Part shown: one piece after another, positions 36,159 through 44,876 of the stretch
How positions within the stretch are numbered: position 1 is the first letter of the stretch
Layout: each line of letters begins with the position of its first letter
Assembly (NCBI RefSeq): GCF_021603645.1
Contig: NZ_BQHJ01000009.1
Coordinates: forward strand, 186,001 to 250,000
Length of the DNA stretch: 64,000 nt
DNA from: Pseudomonas pseudonitroreducens
GTDB taxonomy: Bacteria > Pseudomonadota > Gammaproteobacteria > Pseudomonadales > Pseudomonadaceae
Direction: 5' to 3'
Position numbers and translations under genes: made by a program
The notes under the pieces: generated by a model
Databases searched by the model: none
What the model was told of the DNA's origin: nothing
Seen by the model: the letters and a program-made list of their open reading frames with translations, nothing else

Positions 36159-36185
36159 GGAAGGGCGGCCACTGGCCGCCCTTCC
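36159..36185 (-). terminator. Terminator of the OprD-family porin gene
   Basis: A perfect 12-bp stem, GGAAGGGCGGCC and GGCCGCCCTTCC, with a three-base loop, followed on the minus strand by a T-rich tail. Confidence 0.8.
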
Positions 36186-36201
36186 TGTTTCATTCCGCGC
36201 C

Positions 36202-37581
36202 TTACAGCAGCGGGATGGTGTAGCTGACGATCAGGCGGTTTTCGTCCTGGTCACGCTGGTTGGGCACGCCCTGGGTGGAGGCTGCCGGCAGGCCGCTGCG
36301 CATGGTGGCGTTTTTCCAGGCCAGGCCCAGGCCCTTGAAGGTACCTTCCGGGACCACGTAGCCCAGGGCGATATCACGCTCCCACTCGCCCTTGTCGCCT
36401 TGCTTGGTGTCGATGTTGTCGGCGTTCAGGTAGAGCACGCTGAAGGTCAGGCCCGGTACGCCGAGGTCGGCGAAGTCGTAGGCGTAGCGACCGATCCAGG
36501 TGCGCTCGCCGGCATGGTTGAACTTCAGCAGCTGGGCGTCGGAGATCAGGTAGGTACTGGTGCCTTCACCGTCGCCACGGTTCAGATAGGGGAAGTCACT
36601 GTCGCCGGTCATCGTCTGGTAGCCGGCGCCGATGCTGTGGCCACCCAGGGCGTAGGTGAACATGCCGCTGTAGACGTTGTTGTCGACTTCGCCCTTGAGG
36701 CTGTTGCCACCGTAGTAGCCGCTGCTGACGTAGCCGTCGGCACGGCCGGAGGCGCTGCCGTTCTTGCCGTCGGAGTCACTGATGAAGACGCGGATATCCG
36801 ATTTCAGCGTGCCCGGACCGATGGCCCAGTTGTGGACCAGGCCGAGGTAGTTCTGCTTGTAGAAGTTGTCCAGCTCGCCGTAGTAGTACGACAGGGTCAG
36901 GTTCTTGGTCGCCTTGTAGTCGCCGCCGGCGAAGTAGAACTTGTTGCTGTCGCGGGAGGTGGCGGTGCTGCCGTTGGCGCCGGCGATGGACATGCTGCGC
37001 CAGTCGGTGGAGTTGCGGCCCTTGGTGTGGGTCAGTTGGCCACCGGTCACGGTCAGGTTGTCGATGTCGGTGGAGGTGACCTGGCCACCCTCGTAGGTCA
37101 TCGGCAGCAGGCGGGCGTCGTTGTAGACCACCACCGGCAGCTTGGGCTGCAGGGTGCCGTAGCGGAATTCGGTCTTGGAGATCTTCGCCTTGGCGGTCAG
37201 GCCCAGGCTGCTGAAGTCATCGACGGCGCTGCCATCGCTTTCCAGCGGGAAGATGGTCCCGGGTTGCCTGTCGCTGTTGAGCTTGCCGGCCCTGCCGCCG
37301 CCGTCCAGGCGCACGCCGAGCATGCCCAGGGCGTCAACGCCGAAGCCCACGGTGCCCTGGGTGAAGCCGGAGGCGTAGTTGAGCATGAAGCCCTGGCCCC
37401 ATTCTTCCTGCTTGCTGGGCTGGTTGGCGGCGTTGCCGTTGCGGTTGTCGGTGTTGATGTAGAAATTGCGCAGGGTCAGGCTGGCCTTGCTGTCTTCGAT
37501 GAAGCCGCCGGCGTATGCCGATTGCGCGATGAGGCCGAGCGAGCTGGCCGCAATGGCGAGCGCCAGGGTGTTTCTGGTCAT
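36202..37581 (-). CDS. OprD-family outer-membrane porin
   Basis: A 459-residue protein with a signal peptide ending SAYA and a mature chain that starts GGFIEDSKASLTLRNFY, diagnostic of the OprD (Occ) family. The rest alternates amphipathic strands expected of an 18-stranded barrel and ends YTIPLL, close to an aromatic-hydrophobic outer-membrane end signal. Such channels pass amino acids or carboxylates. The subtype cannot be fixed. The ATG at 37581 has GGAG; an earlier in-frame ATG at 37602 is less likely. Confidence 0.9.
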   Translation of the reverse strand: MTRNTLALAIAASSLGLIAQSAYAGGFIEDSKASLTLRNFYINTDNRNGNAANQPSKQEEWGQGFMLNYASGFTQGTVGFGVDALGMLGVRLDGGGRAGKLNSDRQPGTIFPLESDGSAVDDFSSLGLTAKAKISKTEFRYGTLQPKLPVVVYNDARLLPMTYEGGQVTSTDIDNLTVTGGQLTHTKGRNSTDWRSMSIAGANGSTATSRDSNKFYFAGGDYKATKNLTLSYYYGELDNFYKQNYLGLVHNWAIGPGTLKSDIRVFISDSDGKNGSASGRADGYVSSGYYGGNSLKGEVDNNVYSGMFTYALGGHSIGAGYQTMTGDSDFPYLNRGDGEGTSTYLISDAQLLKFNHAGERTWIGRYAYDFADLGVPGLTFSVLYLNADNIDTKQGDKGEWERDIALGYVVPEGTFKGLGLAWKNATMRSGLPAASTQGVPNQRDQDENRLIVSYTIPLL

Positions 37582-37646
37582 TACGTTTGCTCCGATGGTC
37601 ATTTCTTTTTGTGGGGACCCCAAGAACCAGACGTTGCCGTTTGGCT

Positions 37647-37664
37647 GTATATGATTCTATATAC
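37647..37664. promoter_or_regulatory. Inverted repeat in the porin promoter region
   Basis: GTATAT and ATATAC are exact inverted arms six bases apart, about 65 bp upstream of the porin start. The position and AT-rich sequence suggest a repressor operator, possibly of GntR or ModE type. The binding protein is unknown. Confidence 0.35.
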
Positions 37665-37774
37665 CGATAGACCTTCTGACGATTCCTCTGAAGGAAAGCT
37701 CTGAGGATCAAAAGAGGTAGAGGGCGTCTGGGTGGCGTGCATGACGCCAAATTCTGACTTTTAAGTCAAGACTT

Positions 37775-38497
37775 TCAGTTATTTCTGTCAGCTGCGGGAA
37801 TGGCGACCAGGCTCAGCAGGCGCTCATCGAACAGGCTGAACTGCCCGTCGATCTCCTTGCCGTGGTGCCATTCCGCCGAAAGGTCGGTGAGCAGCCGCAG
37901 GCGTGCGTGGCCTCCGGCGGACCAGCTGAGCAGCTCGGCGTGCTCGAAGTAGAAGCGCTTGCGTACCAGCGGAAAGAGCGCCTTGAACAGGCTTTCCTTG
38001 AGGGAAAAGGTCAGGGTGACCTGCAGCGCCGCCTGCTGCGGATCGAGGCGCGCCAACTCGTCCGGCGTCAGGATTTCTGCTGCCAGCCGCTGCGCCCGTG
38101 CGGTTTCCAGGCGGTTCTCCACATCCAGCCCGAGCCCCCGCCAGTGGCTGTCACGGGCGACGATCGCCGCTGCCCAGCCGTCGCCATGGGTGATCGAGCC
38201 GCAGAAACCTGCCGGCCAGACCGGCGCTCGCTCTTCATCCGTACCGGGTACCCAGGCCTCGCTGCCTGCGGCCAACAACGCCTCACGGGCGCACAGGCGC
38301 CCGGCGAGGTATTCGGCCTGACGCTTGGCCACGGAACGCTGGATATTGGCCGGCGCCTCCACCCGGCTCAGGGCGAAGTCCCCGGCCTGCAGGCGCTGGC
38401 GGTCGAAGCGGGTGCTGCGCAACTGGCAGCCGGCCAGGGGCGTGGGCAGCGGCCAGTCGGCGTCGAGTGGAGTACAGAAGTCGGGGAGGGCGGTCAT
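37775..38497 (-). CDS. pcpS: 4'-phosphopantetheinyl transferase
   Basis: A 240-residue Sfp-type enzyme, close in length to P. aeruginosa PcpS (242). It moves phosphopantetheine from CoA to carrier proteins of fatty acid and siderophore synthesis. Motifs are SITHGDGWAAAIV, GLGLDVEN (Asp and Glu bind magnesium) and FSLKESLFKAL. The start at 38497 is chosen by length; a GTG at 38530 is possible and neither has a strong ribosome site. Confidence 0.92.
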   Translation of the reverse strand: MTALPDFCTPLDADWPLPTPLAGCQLRSTRFDRQRLQAGDFALSRVEAPANIQRSVAKRQAEYLAGRLCAREALLAAGSEAWVPGTDEERAPVWPAGFCGSITHGDGWAAAIVARDSHWRGLGLDVENRLETARAQRLAAEILTPDELARLDPQQAALQVTLTFSLKESLFKALFPLVRKRFYFEHAELLSWSAGGHARLRLLTDLSAEWHHGKEIDGQFSLFDERLLSLVAIPAADRNN

Positions 38498-38589
38498 GGG
38501 AACATTCTGCCGCGCCAGAACGTGGCTCACCAGTCACGCGGCACTTACATTCGTTTGCAAACCTTCACCAAAGGCGTACGGATTCATCC

Positions 38590-38722
38590 GACAAGCTTTG
38601 ACACACTGCGCCCCGCGTTCCCAAGGGGACGCAGGTGAGGTTGTTGTTGGAGTGCTGCCACGGTGGGCTCCGACCTTTACACTTGATTGAGTGCGGGAGC
38701 CCGAATGGGCTCCCGTTTTTTA
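38590..38722 (+). ncRNA. Candidate small RNA ending at a rho-independent terminator
   Basis: Both neighbours (pcpS and the hydrolase) are on the minus strand, yet a strong plus-strand terminator lies at 38694-38721. A possible promoter, TTGCAA then 16 bases then TACGGAT, lies near 38555-38583. A transcript of about 130 nt with no credible frame would result. No known family was recognised. Confidence 0.3.
38694..38721 (+). terminator. Plus-strand rho-independent terminator
   Basis: CGGGAGCCC pairs with GGGCTCCCG around GAAT and is followed by six T on the plus strand, although no plus-strand gene precedes it. Confidence 0.85.
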
Positions 38723-38735
38723 TTGCCTGGCGTTT

Positions 38736-39536
38736 TTACGCGCCCTCAGGCTTGACGTCGAAGATTTCCTTGAAGAAGGCCTGCAGGTCCGCCCAGGACT
38801 TCTGGTCGGCAGTCTTGTCGTAGCCCACGTCCAGGCCATGGCCCTTGTGCTTGTCGGCGTCCGGGCTGGTGAAGCTGTGCTTGGCGCCGGGCTGGACCAC
38901 CAGCTTGTAGTCGGCCTTGGCGTTGTCCATCTCTGCCTTGAAGGCTGCGACGCTCTCGGCCGGCACCAGGGTGTCGGCGCCGCCATGCTCGACCAGAATC
39001 TTCGCCTTGATCGTCCCTGGCTGCGCCGGCGTCTGGGTCGCCAGCACGCCGTGGAAGCTGGCCACGCCGGCCAGCGGCAGGCCGGCGCGGGCCATGTCCA
39101 GTACCACCTTGCCGCCGAAGCAGTAGCCGATCGCGGCGATCTTGCTCGGGTCGGTCTGCGGCTGCTTCTTCAGCAGTTCCAGCCCGGCCTGGAAGCGCGC
39201 CTTGGCGGCATCGGCGTTCTTCAGCGCCTCGGCCATGAAAGCCTTGGCGTCGTTGGGGTGTTCGGTGTGCTTGCCGTTGCCGTACATATCGATGGCCAGC
39301 GCGCTGTAGCCCAGTTCGGCGAGCTGCCGGGCGCGGCTTTTCGCGTAGTCGTTCAGGCCCCAGAACTCATGGACGACGATGACGCCGGGACGAATGCCGG
39401 ATTTGGCGTCGTCGTAGGCGAAGTAGCCGATCATTTTCGTGCCGTCAGTGGATTCGTAGGGGATTTCCTGGGTCTTGATCGCGGCGGAAGCGCTGGCCGC
39501 GAAGGCGAACAGCAGCAGGGCGGTGAGCAGGCGCAT
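38736..39536 (-). CDS. Periplasmic dienelactone hydrolase-family protein
   Basis: A 266-residue alpha/beta hydrolase with a signal peptide ending ASASA. The DLH catalytic set is visible: nucleophile Cys in AIGYCFGG near 144, a downstream Asp, and His in GAKHSFTSP near 225. An acidic residue pair in the early VHEFWGLNDY block also matches DLH. DLH enzymes open lactone rings, but secreted members have unknown substrates. It corresponds to PA1166 beside pcpS in P. aeruginosa. Confidence 0.88.
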   Translation of the reverse strand: MRLLTALLLFAFAASASAAIKTQEIPYESTDGTKMIGYFAYDDAKSGIRPGVIVVHEFWGLNDYAKSRARQLAELGYSALAIDMYGNGKHTEHPNDAKAFMAEALKNADAAKARFQAGLELLKKQPQTDPSKIAAIGYCFGGKVVLDMARAGLPLAGVASFHGVLATQTPAQPGTIKAKILVEHGGADTLVPAESVAAFKAEMDNAKADYKLVVQPGAKHSFTSPDADKHKGHGLDVGYDKTADQKSWADLQAFFKEIFDVKPEGA

Positions 39537-39718
39537 GGCGAGACTCCTGAGCGGGGAACATTGAAGATAGCCGCTGACGCGGAAAACGCCCGTGTGCCGT
39601 GCGCGCGGCCGCTCAAGGGCGCGGTTGCCGGCCGGAAGATGGAAGCCCGGACAAGTGAAAAGTCCGACAGCCTCGTCTACCCTTGCGCCCATGTCCTGAC
39701 CCGCGAAGCGATAGGCCG

Positions 39719-40390
39719 ATGTTGGACCTGAGCACCTGGAATCTGACCATTCCCCAACGCGGCCCGGCCGCGACCATTTCCACGGCCAAGCTCGGCCGTG
39801 ACTACGAGAGCGCGTATTTCCGCCGCAGCGCCGATGGTGTGGAGTTCTGGGTGCCGGTGAATGGCGCCCACACCAGTGGCAGCGAATTTCCCCGTACCGA
39901 ACTGCGCGAGACCAGGCCGGACGGCCGCCTGGTGACCTGGCGCTATCCGTTGGCAGAGAACCAGATGGTCGCCACCCTGCGCGTGGAGGCCGTGCCTTCC
40001 AGTCGGCGCATGGTGATCGGACAGATCCACAGCAACGGCAGCGGCAGCGCCGAGGCCTTGCCGCTGGTCAAACTGGTCTACCAGCAACGCCTGGACAAGG
40101 CGCGGGTGCAGGCACTGGTTCGCGATCGGCCGGATGACATCACCACGCGCACCTATACCGTCTATGACGGCATCCCCCTGGGCGATACCTTTACCTACCG
40201 GCTGGGCGTGTCCAGCAGCGGCGTGCTGAGCGTGCAGGTCGAGAATGGCCAGGTCAGTCAGCAACTGGATACGCAATGGGCCTACCAGGGCCTGTACTTC
40301 AAGGCAGGCCTCTACCTGCAGGACAATCGCGGGCCCGCCAGCGAAGGCGGGCGCGCCACCTTCACCGATCTGAGCATTCGACACCAATGA
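39719..40390 (+). CDS. PL7-family alginate lyase (PA1167-like)
   Basis: A 223-residue beta-jelly-roll polysaccharide lyase. The three PL7 signature motifs are all present: RTELRE near 61-66, QIH near 102-104 and YFKAGLYLQ near 191-199. It cleaves alginate by beta-elimination. No signal peptide is seen, as in PA1167 of P. aeruginosa. Its TGA overlaps the ATG of the lytic transglycosylase gene (ATGA), so the two are coupled. Confidence 0.9.
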   Translation: MLDLSTWNLTIPQRGPAATISTAKLGRDYESAYFRRSADGVEFWVPVNGAHTSGSEFPRTELRETRPDGRLVTWRYPLAENQMVATLRVEAVPSSRRMVIGQIHSNGSGSAEALPLVKLVYQQRLDKARVQALVRDRPDDITTRTYTVYDGIPLGDTFTYRLGVSSSGVLSVQVENGQVSQQLDTQWAYQGLYFKAGLYLQDNRGPASEGGRATFTDLSIRHQ

Positions 40391-41595
40391 AGACTTCCTC
40401 CATCGTCCGCCGCGCTTCCCTGGCCTTGTCCCTGCTGCTGCCGGCGGCACTGGCGCAGGCCGCGCCGGGCGACGATTTCGGCGCCTGCCTGAACCGCCTG
40501 CAGGGCGCCGCCCAGGCCAAGGGCGTCAGCGCCGCGAGCTTCGCGCAGTTCACCCAGGGCCTGCAGCCGGACATGACTGTGCTGCCGCTGCTGGATGCCC
40601 AGCCCGAGTTCACTACGCCGATCTGGGATTACCTGGCCGGGCTGGTGGACGAGCAACGTGTCGCCGACGGCAAGGCGCGCATGGCCGAACATGCCGACCT
40701 GCTGCGCAAGGTCGCCGCGCGCTATCAGGTCGATCCGGCCACGGTGGTCGCCGTGTGGGGCGTGGAGAGCGACTACGGGCGCATCACCGGCAAGCGGCCG
40801 CTGCTGGTTTCGCTGTCGACGCTGTCCTGCTACGGGCGGCGCCAGTCGTTCTTCCAGGGCGAGTTCATCGCTACCCTCAAGCTGCTGCAGCAGGGCGATA
40901 TTCGTGACAGCGGCATCACCGGTTCCTGGGCCGGCGCCTTCGGCCAGACGCAGTTCATGCCCTCGACCTACGCGCGCATCGCCGAGGACTTCGACGGCGA
41001 CGGCCACCGCGATCTGGTGGGCAGCACCGCGGACGCCCTGGCGTCCACCGCCAACTACCTGCGCAAGGCCGGCTGGCGTGAAGGCCAGCCCTGGGGCTAC
41101 GAAGTGAAGCTGCCGGCGGGGTTCGATGCCTCCCAAGCCGGACGCACCAAGCGCCGGGCGCTGTCCGACTGGACCAGCCGAGGCGTGAAACGTATCGATG
41201 GTAAGCCGATCCCCAGCCTCGATTCCAAGGCGGCCATCCTGCTCCCGGCGGGCGTCAACGGTCCGGCCTTCCTGGTGCTGCGCAATTATGACGCGATCTA
41301 TTCCTACAACGCAGCGGAAAGCTACGCACTGGCCATTGCACTGCTGTCCGACCGCCTGCGCGGCGAGCCGGGGCTGCGCACGCCTTGGCCGACCGACGAT
41401 CCGGGCCTGAGCCGGGCACAGCGCAAGGAGTTGCAGGAGTTGCTGATCCAGCGCGGCCATGACATCGGCCAGGCGGACGGGATGATCGGCGACGTGACGC
41501 GCAAGGCGATCCAGCAGGAGCAGAACAAACTGGGTCTTACGCCGGCGGATGGGCGGGCAGGGCAGAAGATTCTCAAGGCGTTGAAGGGCGGCTGA
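40387..41595 (+). CDS. sltB2: Lytic murein transglycosylase, MltB/SltB family
   Basis: A 402-residue periplasmic enzyme with a signal peptide ending AQA. The catalytic Glu lies in AVWGVESDYG near residue 128 and the GAFGQTQFMPSTY block follows. The C-terminal roughly 60 residues are a peptidoglycan-binding domain (LIQRGHDIGQADGMIGDVTR). It cleaves the glycan strand to anhydromuropeptides. It overlaps the alginate lyase by 4 bp and matches PA1171 in layout. A strong terminator follows. Confidence 0.92.
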   Translation: MKTSSIVRRASLALSLLLPAALAQAAPGDDFGACLNRLQGAAQAKGVSAASFAQFTQGLQPDMTVLPLLDAQPEFTTPIWDYLAGLVDEQRVADGKARMAEHADLLRKVAARYQVDPATVVAVWGVESDYGRITGKRPLLVSLSTLSCYGRRQSFFQGEFIATLKLLQQGDIRDSGITGSWAGAFGQTQFMPSTYARIAEDFDGDGHRDLVGSTADALASTANYLRKAGWREGQPWGYEVKLPAGFDASQAGRTKRRALSDWTSRGVKRIDGKPIPSLDSKAAILLPAGVNGPAFLVLRNYDAIYSYNAAESYALAIALLSDRLRGEPGLRTPWPTDDPGLSRAQRKELQELLIQRGHDIGQADGMIGDVTRKAIQQEQNKLGLTPADGRAGQKILKALKGG

Positions 41596-41618
41596 CAGCG
41601 CCGCTCTGTGATTTGGCG

Positions 41619-41645
41619 AAGCCCCGGCATGGCCGGGGCTTTTCG
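41619..41645 (+). terminator. Terminator of the lyase-transglycosylase operon
   Basis: AAGCCCCGGC and GCCGGGGCTT pair around ATG with a short T run, 24 bp after the stop. Confidence 0.88.
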
Positions 41646-41663
41646 TTTGGGGTGAGGCACTGC

Positions 41664-41690
41664 TGTAGGAGCGAGCTTGCTCGCGAACCA
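41664..41690. repeat. REP element A
   Basis: TGTAGGAGCGAGCTTGCTCG, single copy, between the terminator and the oprH promoter. Confidence 0.8.
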
Positions 41691-41754
41691 GCGGCGCGTG
41701 CAGCGGTGTCCTGTGCATACGTATCTCGTGTATGAAATTTCCTTCAGCCGTATC

Positions 41755-41771
41755 GTTCAGCATTGGTTCAG
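41755..41771 (+). promoter_or_regulatory. PhoP box of oprH
   Basis: GTTCAG-N5-GTTCAG is a direct hexamer repeat with the five-base spacing of PhoP boxes, 85 bp upstream of oprH. A third GTTCAG lies near 41789. PhoP activation under low magnesium is known for this operon in P. aeruginosa. Confidence 0.8.
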
Positions 41772-41855
41772 CAGCCGGACAGGTTCGGTTCAGTGCCCCC
41801 CTCGTAACCTTCTCCCCGTCAACACATTACAGACATCCTTGACGGGAGAATCCCC

Positions 41856-42467
41856 ATGAAAGCCATGAAGAAACTCGCCCTCGCCAGCGCCATCCTCGGT
41901 GCCAGCCTCGCTGCCACCGCCGCCAATGCCGCCGACACCTTCGTCGGCATGACCTGGGGCGAAACCAGCAACAACATCCAGAAGTCCGACGCGCTGAACC
42001 GCAACCTGAACAACCCGAAACTCGACAGCGTGATCAACAACAGCGGCACCTGGGGCGTACGCGCCGGCCAGCAGATGGAGCAGGGTCGCTACTACGTGAC
42101 CTATGAAAACGTCTCCGACACCGAGAACGGCCTGAAGCTGCGCCAGCAGAACCTGCTCGGCAGCTACGATGCCTTCCTGCCGCTGGGCGACCAGGGCACC
42201 AAGCTGTTCGGCGGCGGCACCGCCGGCCTGGTCAAGCTGGAGCAGGACTCCAAGGGCTACAGCCGCGACAGCGATGTGGGTTACGCCATCGGCGCGCAAG
42301 CCGGTATCCTCCAGGAACTCGGCAAGAACGCATCTGTGGAAGGCGGCTACCGTTACCTGCGTACCAACGCGAGTACCGAGATGAGCCCGCACGGTGGCAG
42401 CAAGGTGGGATCCCTTGACCTGCACAGCAGCTCCCAGTTCTACCTGGGCGCCAACTACAAGTTCTGA
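41856..42467 (+). CDS. oprH: Outer-membrane protein H1
   Basis: A 203-residue protein with a signal peptide ending ANAA and a mature eight-stranded barrel. The sequence after TFVGMTWGETSNNIQKS is nearly that of P. aeruginosa OprH (200 residues), including LRQQNLLGSYDAFLP and the end LHSSSQFYLGANYKF. OprH binds lipopolysaccharide at magnesium sites and strengthens the surface when magnesium is low. It is the first gene of oprH-phoP-phoQ. Confidence 0.97.
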   Translation: MKAMKKLALASAILGASLAATAANAADTFVGMTWGETSNNIQKSDALNRNLNNPKLDSVINNSGTWGVRAGQQMEQGRYYVTYENVSDTENGLKLRQQNLLGSYDAFLPLGDQGTKLFGGGTAGLVKLEQDSKGYSRDSDVGYAIGAQAGILQELGKNASVEGGYRYLRTNASTEMSPHGGSKVGSLDLHSSSQFYLGANYKF

Positions 42468-42475
42468 CCGGTACC

Positions 42476-42503
42476 GCAACCGGGCCCCGTGCGGCCCGGT
42501 TGC
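42476..42503 (+). promoter_or_regulatory. Stem-loop between oprH and phoP
   Basis: An 11-bp perfect stem GCAACCGGGCC with its complement lies 9 bp after the oprH stop and 21 bp before phoP. There is no T run, so it more likely protects or attenuates the message than stops it. This would give more OprH than PhoPQ. Confidence 0.65.
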
Positions 42504-42523
42504 CTGACTCAGGGAGCACGCGC

Positions 42524-43201
42524 ATGAAACTGCTGGTGGTGGAAGACGAGGCGCTGTTGCGCCATCACCTGTATACCCGGCTCGGCGAGCAAGGCCACGT
42601 GGTCGATGCCGTCGCCAATGCCGAAGAGGCGCTTTACCGCGCCAGCGAATACCATCACGACTTGGCGATGATCGATCTCGGCTTGCCGGGCATGAGCGGC
42701 CTGGACCTGATCCGCGAATTCCGCAGCCAGGGCAAGAGCTTCCCGATTCTGATCCTCACCGCTCGCGGCAACTGGCAGGACAAGGTCGAAGGCCTGGCCG
42801 CCGGCGCCGACGACTATGTGGTCAAGCCCTTCCAGTTCGAAGAGCTGGAGGCGCGCCTGAACGCGCTGCTGCGCCGCTCCAGCGGCTTCGCCCAGTCGAG
42901 CATCGAGGCCGGCCCGCTGGTGCTGGACATCAACCGCAAGCAGGCGCTGGTCAACGGCGAGTCACTGCAACTGACTGCCTTCGAATACCGCATCCTCGAG
43001 TACCTCATGCGCCATCACCAGCAGGTGGTAGCCAAGGAGCGCCTGATCGAGCAGCTCTACCCGGACGACGACGAGCGCGATCCGAACGTCATCGAAGTAC
43101 TGGTCGGCCGCCTGCGCCGCAAGCTCGAGACCGCCGCGGGCTTCAAGCCGATCGATACCGTGCGTGGCCAGGGCTACATCTTCAACGAGCTGTGTAAATG
43201 A
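42524..43201 (+). CDS. phoP: Response regulator PhoP
   Basis: A 225-residue OmpR-family regulator, identical in length to P. aeruginosa PhoP. Its receiver has VVEDEALLRHHL and phospho-acceptor Asp 51 in AMIDLGLPGMSG. The winged helix ends TVRGQGYIFNELCK. It activates oprH-phoPQ and lipid A modification genes. GGGAG precedes the ATG, and its TGA overlaps the phoQ ATG. Confidence 0.97.
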   Translation: MKLLVVEDEALLRHHLYTRLGEQGHVVDAVANAEEALYRASEYHHDLAMIDLGLPGMSGLDLIREFRSQGKSFPILILTARGNWQDKVEGLAAGADDYVVKPFQFEELEARLNALLRRSSGFAQSSIEAGPLVLDINRKQALVNGESLQLTAFEYRILEYLMRHHQQVVAKERLIEQLYPDDDERDPNVIEVLVGRLRRKLETAAGFKPIDTVRGQGYIFNELCK

Positions 43202-44541
43202 TCCGCTCGCTACGCCTGCGCCTGATGATCGGGGCGGCGATTCTCGCTGTGCTGTTCATGGCGGCGCTGTTGCCGGCTCTCCAGCGCGCGTTCAGCATCG
43301 CCCTGGAGAATGCCATCCAGCAGCGCCTGGCGGCGGACGTGGCGACCCTGGTGTCCTCGGCGCGTATCGATGGCAATGTCCTGAGCATGCCCGAGCACCT
43401 GCCGGTGGAGGATTTCAACCTTCCCGAGTCGAAGCTGCTGGGCTTCATCTACGACCAGTCCGGCAAGCTGGTGTGGCGCTCCACCTCGGCCCAGGACGAG
43501 ACGGTCGAATACACGCCCAAGTACGATGGCATGATCGATGAGTTCACCCGTATCCGCGATGCCGGCGGCCAGGAGTTCTTCGTCTACGACGTCGAGATCG
43601 ACCTGCTCGGTGGCAAACGCGCGGCCTACAGCATTGTCACCATGCAGCCGGAGAGCGAGTTCCGCGAACTGGTCAGCGGCTTCCGCGATCAGCTCTACCT
43701 CTGGCTGGGTGGCGCGCTGTTGCTGTTGCTGGGGCTGCTGTGGCTCGGCCTGGGCTGGGGCTTCCGCTCCATGCGCGGATTGCGTTCGGAACTGGACCAG
43801 ATCGAGACCGGCGACCGCGAACGCCTGAGCGACGATCATCCTGCCGAGATGCTGCGTCTGACCGATTCGGTGAACCGCCTGCTGGACAGCGAACGCGCCC
43901 AGCGCGAGCGCTACCGCAACTCCCTGGGTGACCTTGCGCACAGCCTGAAGACGCCGCTGGCGGTGTTGCAGGGGGTCAGCGAAACCCTCGCCAGCGAGCC
44001 GAAGCACCGCGAGCAGGTGCTGGTACTGCAAACCCAGATCGAACGCATGAGCCAGCAGATCGGCTACCAGTTGCAGCGCGCATCGATGCGCAAGAGCGGT
44101 CTGATTCGCCACCGTGCGGCTCTCGATCCGCTGCTGGATACCATTGCCGGCGCGCTGGACAAGGTCTACCGCGACAAGCGCGTGAAGCTGGAGCGCGACA
44201 TCCCGCCGGGATTGTCCCTGCCGCTGGAAAAGGGCGCGCTGCTGGAGATGCTCGGCAACCTGCTGGAAAACGCCTATCGGCTGTGCCTGACCACGGTGAA
44301 AGTCAGCGCGCGGAAGAGTGGCCGGATGTTCGAGTTGATCATCGAGGACGATGGCCCCGGGGTACCGGCCAGCCAGCGCGAGCGCATCCTCAAGCGCGGC
44401 GAGCGCCTGGACACCCAGCACCCCGGCCAGGGCATCGGTACGGCGGTGGTGAAGGACATCATCGACAGCTACGACGGCGAGCTGGCGCTGGAGGAGTCAG
44501 CGCTGGGCGGCGCCTGCTTCCGCATTCGTCTGCCGGGTTGA
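43198..44541 (+). CDS. phoQ: Sensor kinase PhoQ
   Basis: A 447-residue inner-membrane kinase (P. aeruginosa PhoQ has 448). Membrane helices lie near 8-30 and 165-186, framing a periplasmic sensor of divalent cations. The H-box is DLAHSLKTPLAVLQG. The ATP-binding motifs are NLLENAYRL, EDDGPGVP and GQGIGTAVV. It overlaps phoP by four bases (ATGA). Confidence 0.97.
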   Translation: MIRSLRLRLMIGAAILAVLFMAALLPALQRAFSIALENAIQQRLAADVATLVSSARIDGNVLSMPEHLPVEDFNLPESKLLGFIYDQSGKLVWRSTSAQDETVEYTPKYDGMIDEFTRIRDAGGQEFFVYDVEIDLLGGKRAAYSIVTMQPESEFRELVSGFRDQLYLWLGGALLLLLGLLWLGLGWGFRSMRGLRSELDQIETGDRERLSDDHPAEMLRLTDSVNRLLDSERAQRERYRNSLGDLAHSLKTPLAVLQGVSETLASEPKHREQVLVLQTQIERMSQQIGYQLQRASMRKSGLIRHRAALDPLLDTIAGALDKVYRDKRVKLERDIPPGLSLPLEKGALLEMLGNLLENAYRLCLTTVKVSARKSGRMFELIIEDDGPGVPASQRERILKRGERLDTQHPGQGIGTAVVKDIIDSYDGELALEESALGGACFRIRLPG

Positions 44542-44599
44542 ATCCTGAATTTGCGTAGGAGCAACTGTCTTCTCTGGATAGTCCGTCGCTGCGTCTTCC

Positions 44600-44825
44600 C
44601 CCTCACCCCAACCCTGGCTGCGCGCCCCGCTCCTCAGGGAGAGGGGGCAGTCCGAGCCGACTGACGCTAAGGTTTGATCCTGCACCGAACGGTCCCCTCT
44701 CCCCTTGGGAGAGGGCTAGGGTGAGGGATGGCCTAAGCGCAGAGGTATCTCGTAGGAGCGGACTCTGTCCGCGATGAGTTCACTGCGTGCCGGACGCCAT
44801 CGCGGACGGAGTCCGCTCCTACAAG
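44600..44825. repeat. Family D palindrome plus two family C REPs
   Basis: Positions 44600-44727 are an inverted copy of the long palindrome. One arm is interrupted by CTGGCTGCGCGCCCC, perhaps a small insertion. Two facing family C units follow at about 44750-44776 and 44798-44822. The stretch fills the gap between phoQ and the AraC gene. Confidence 0.8.
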
Positions 44826-44876
44826 AGCTGATCACGCGGTGTCTGACGCGGAAGTGTTTGCGGCGCGGCACGTACC

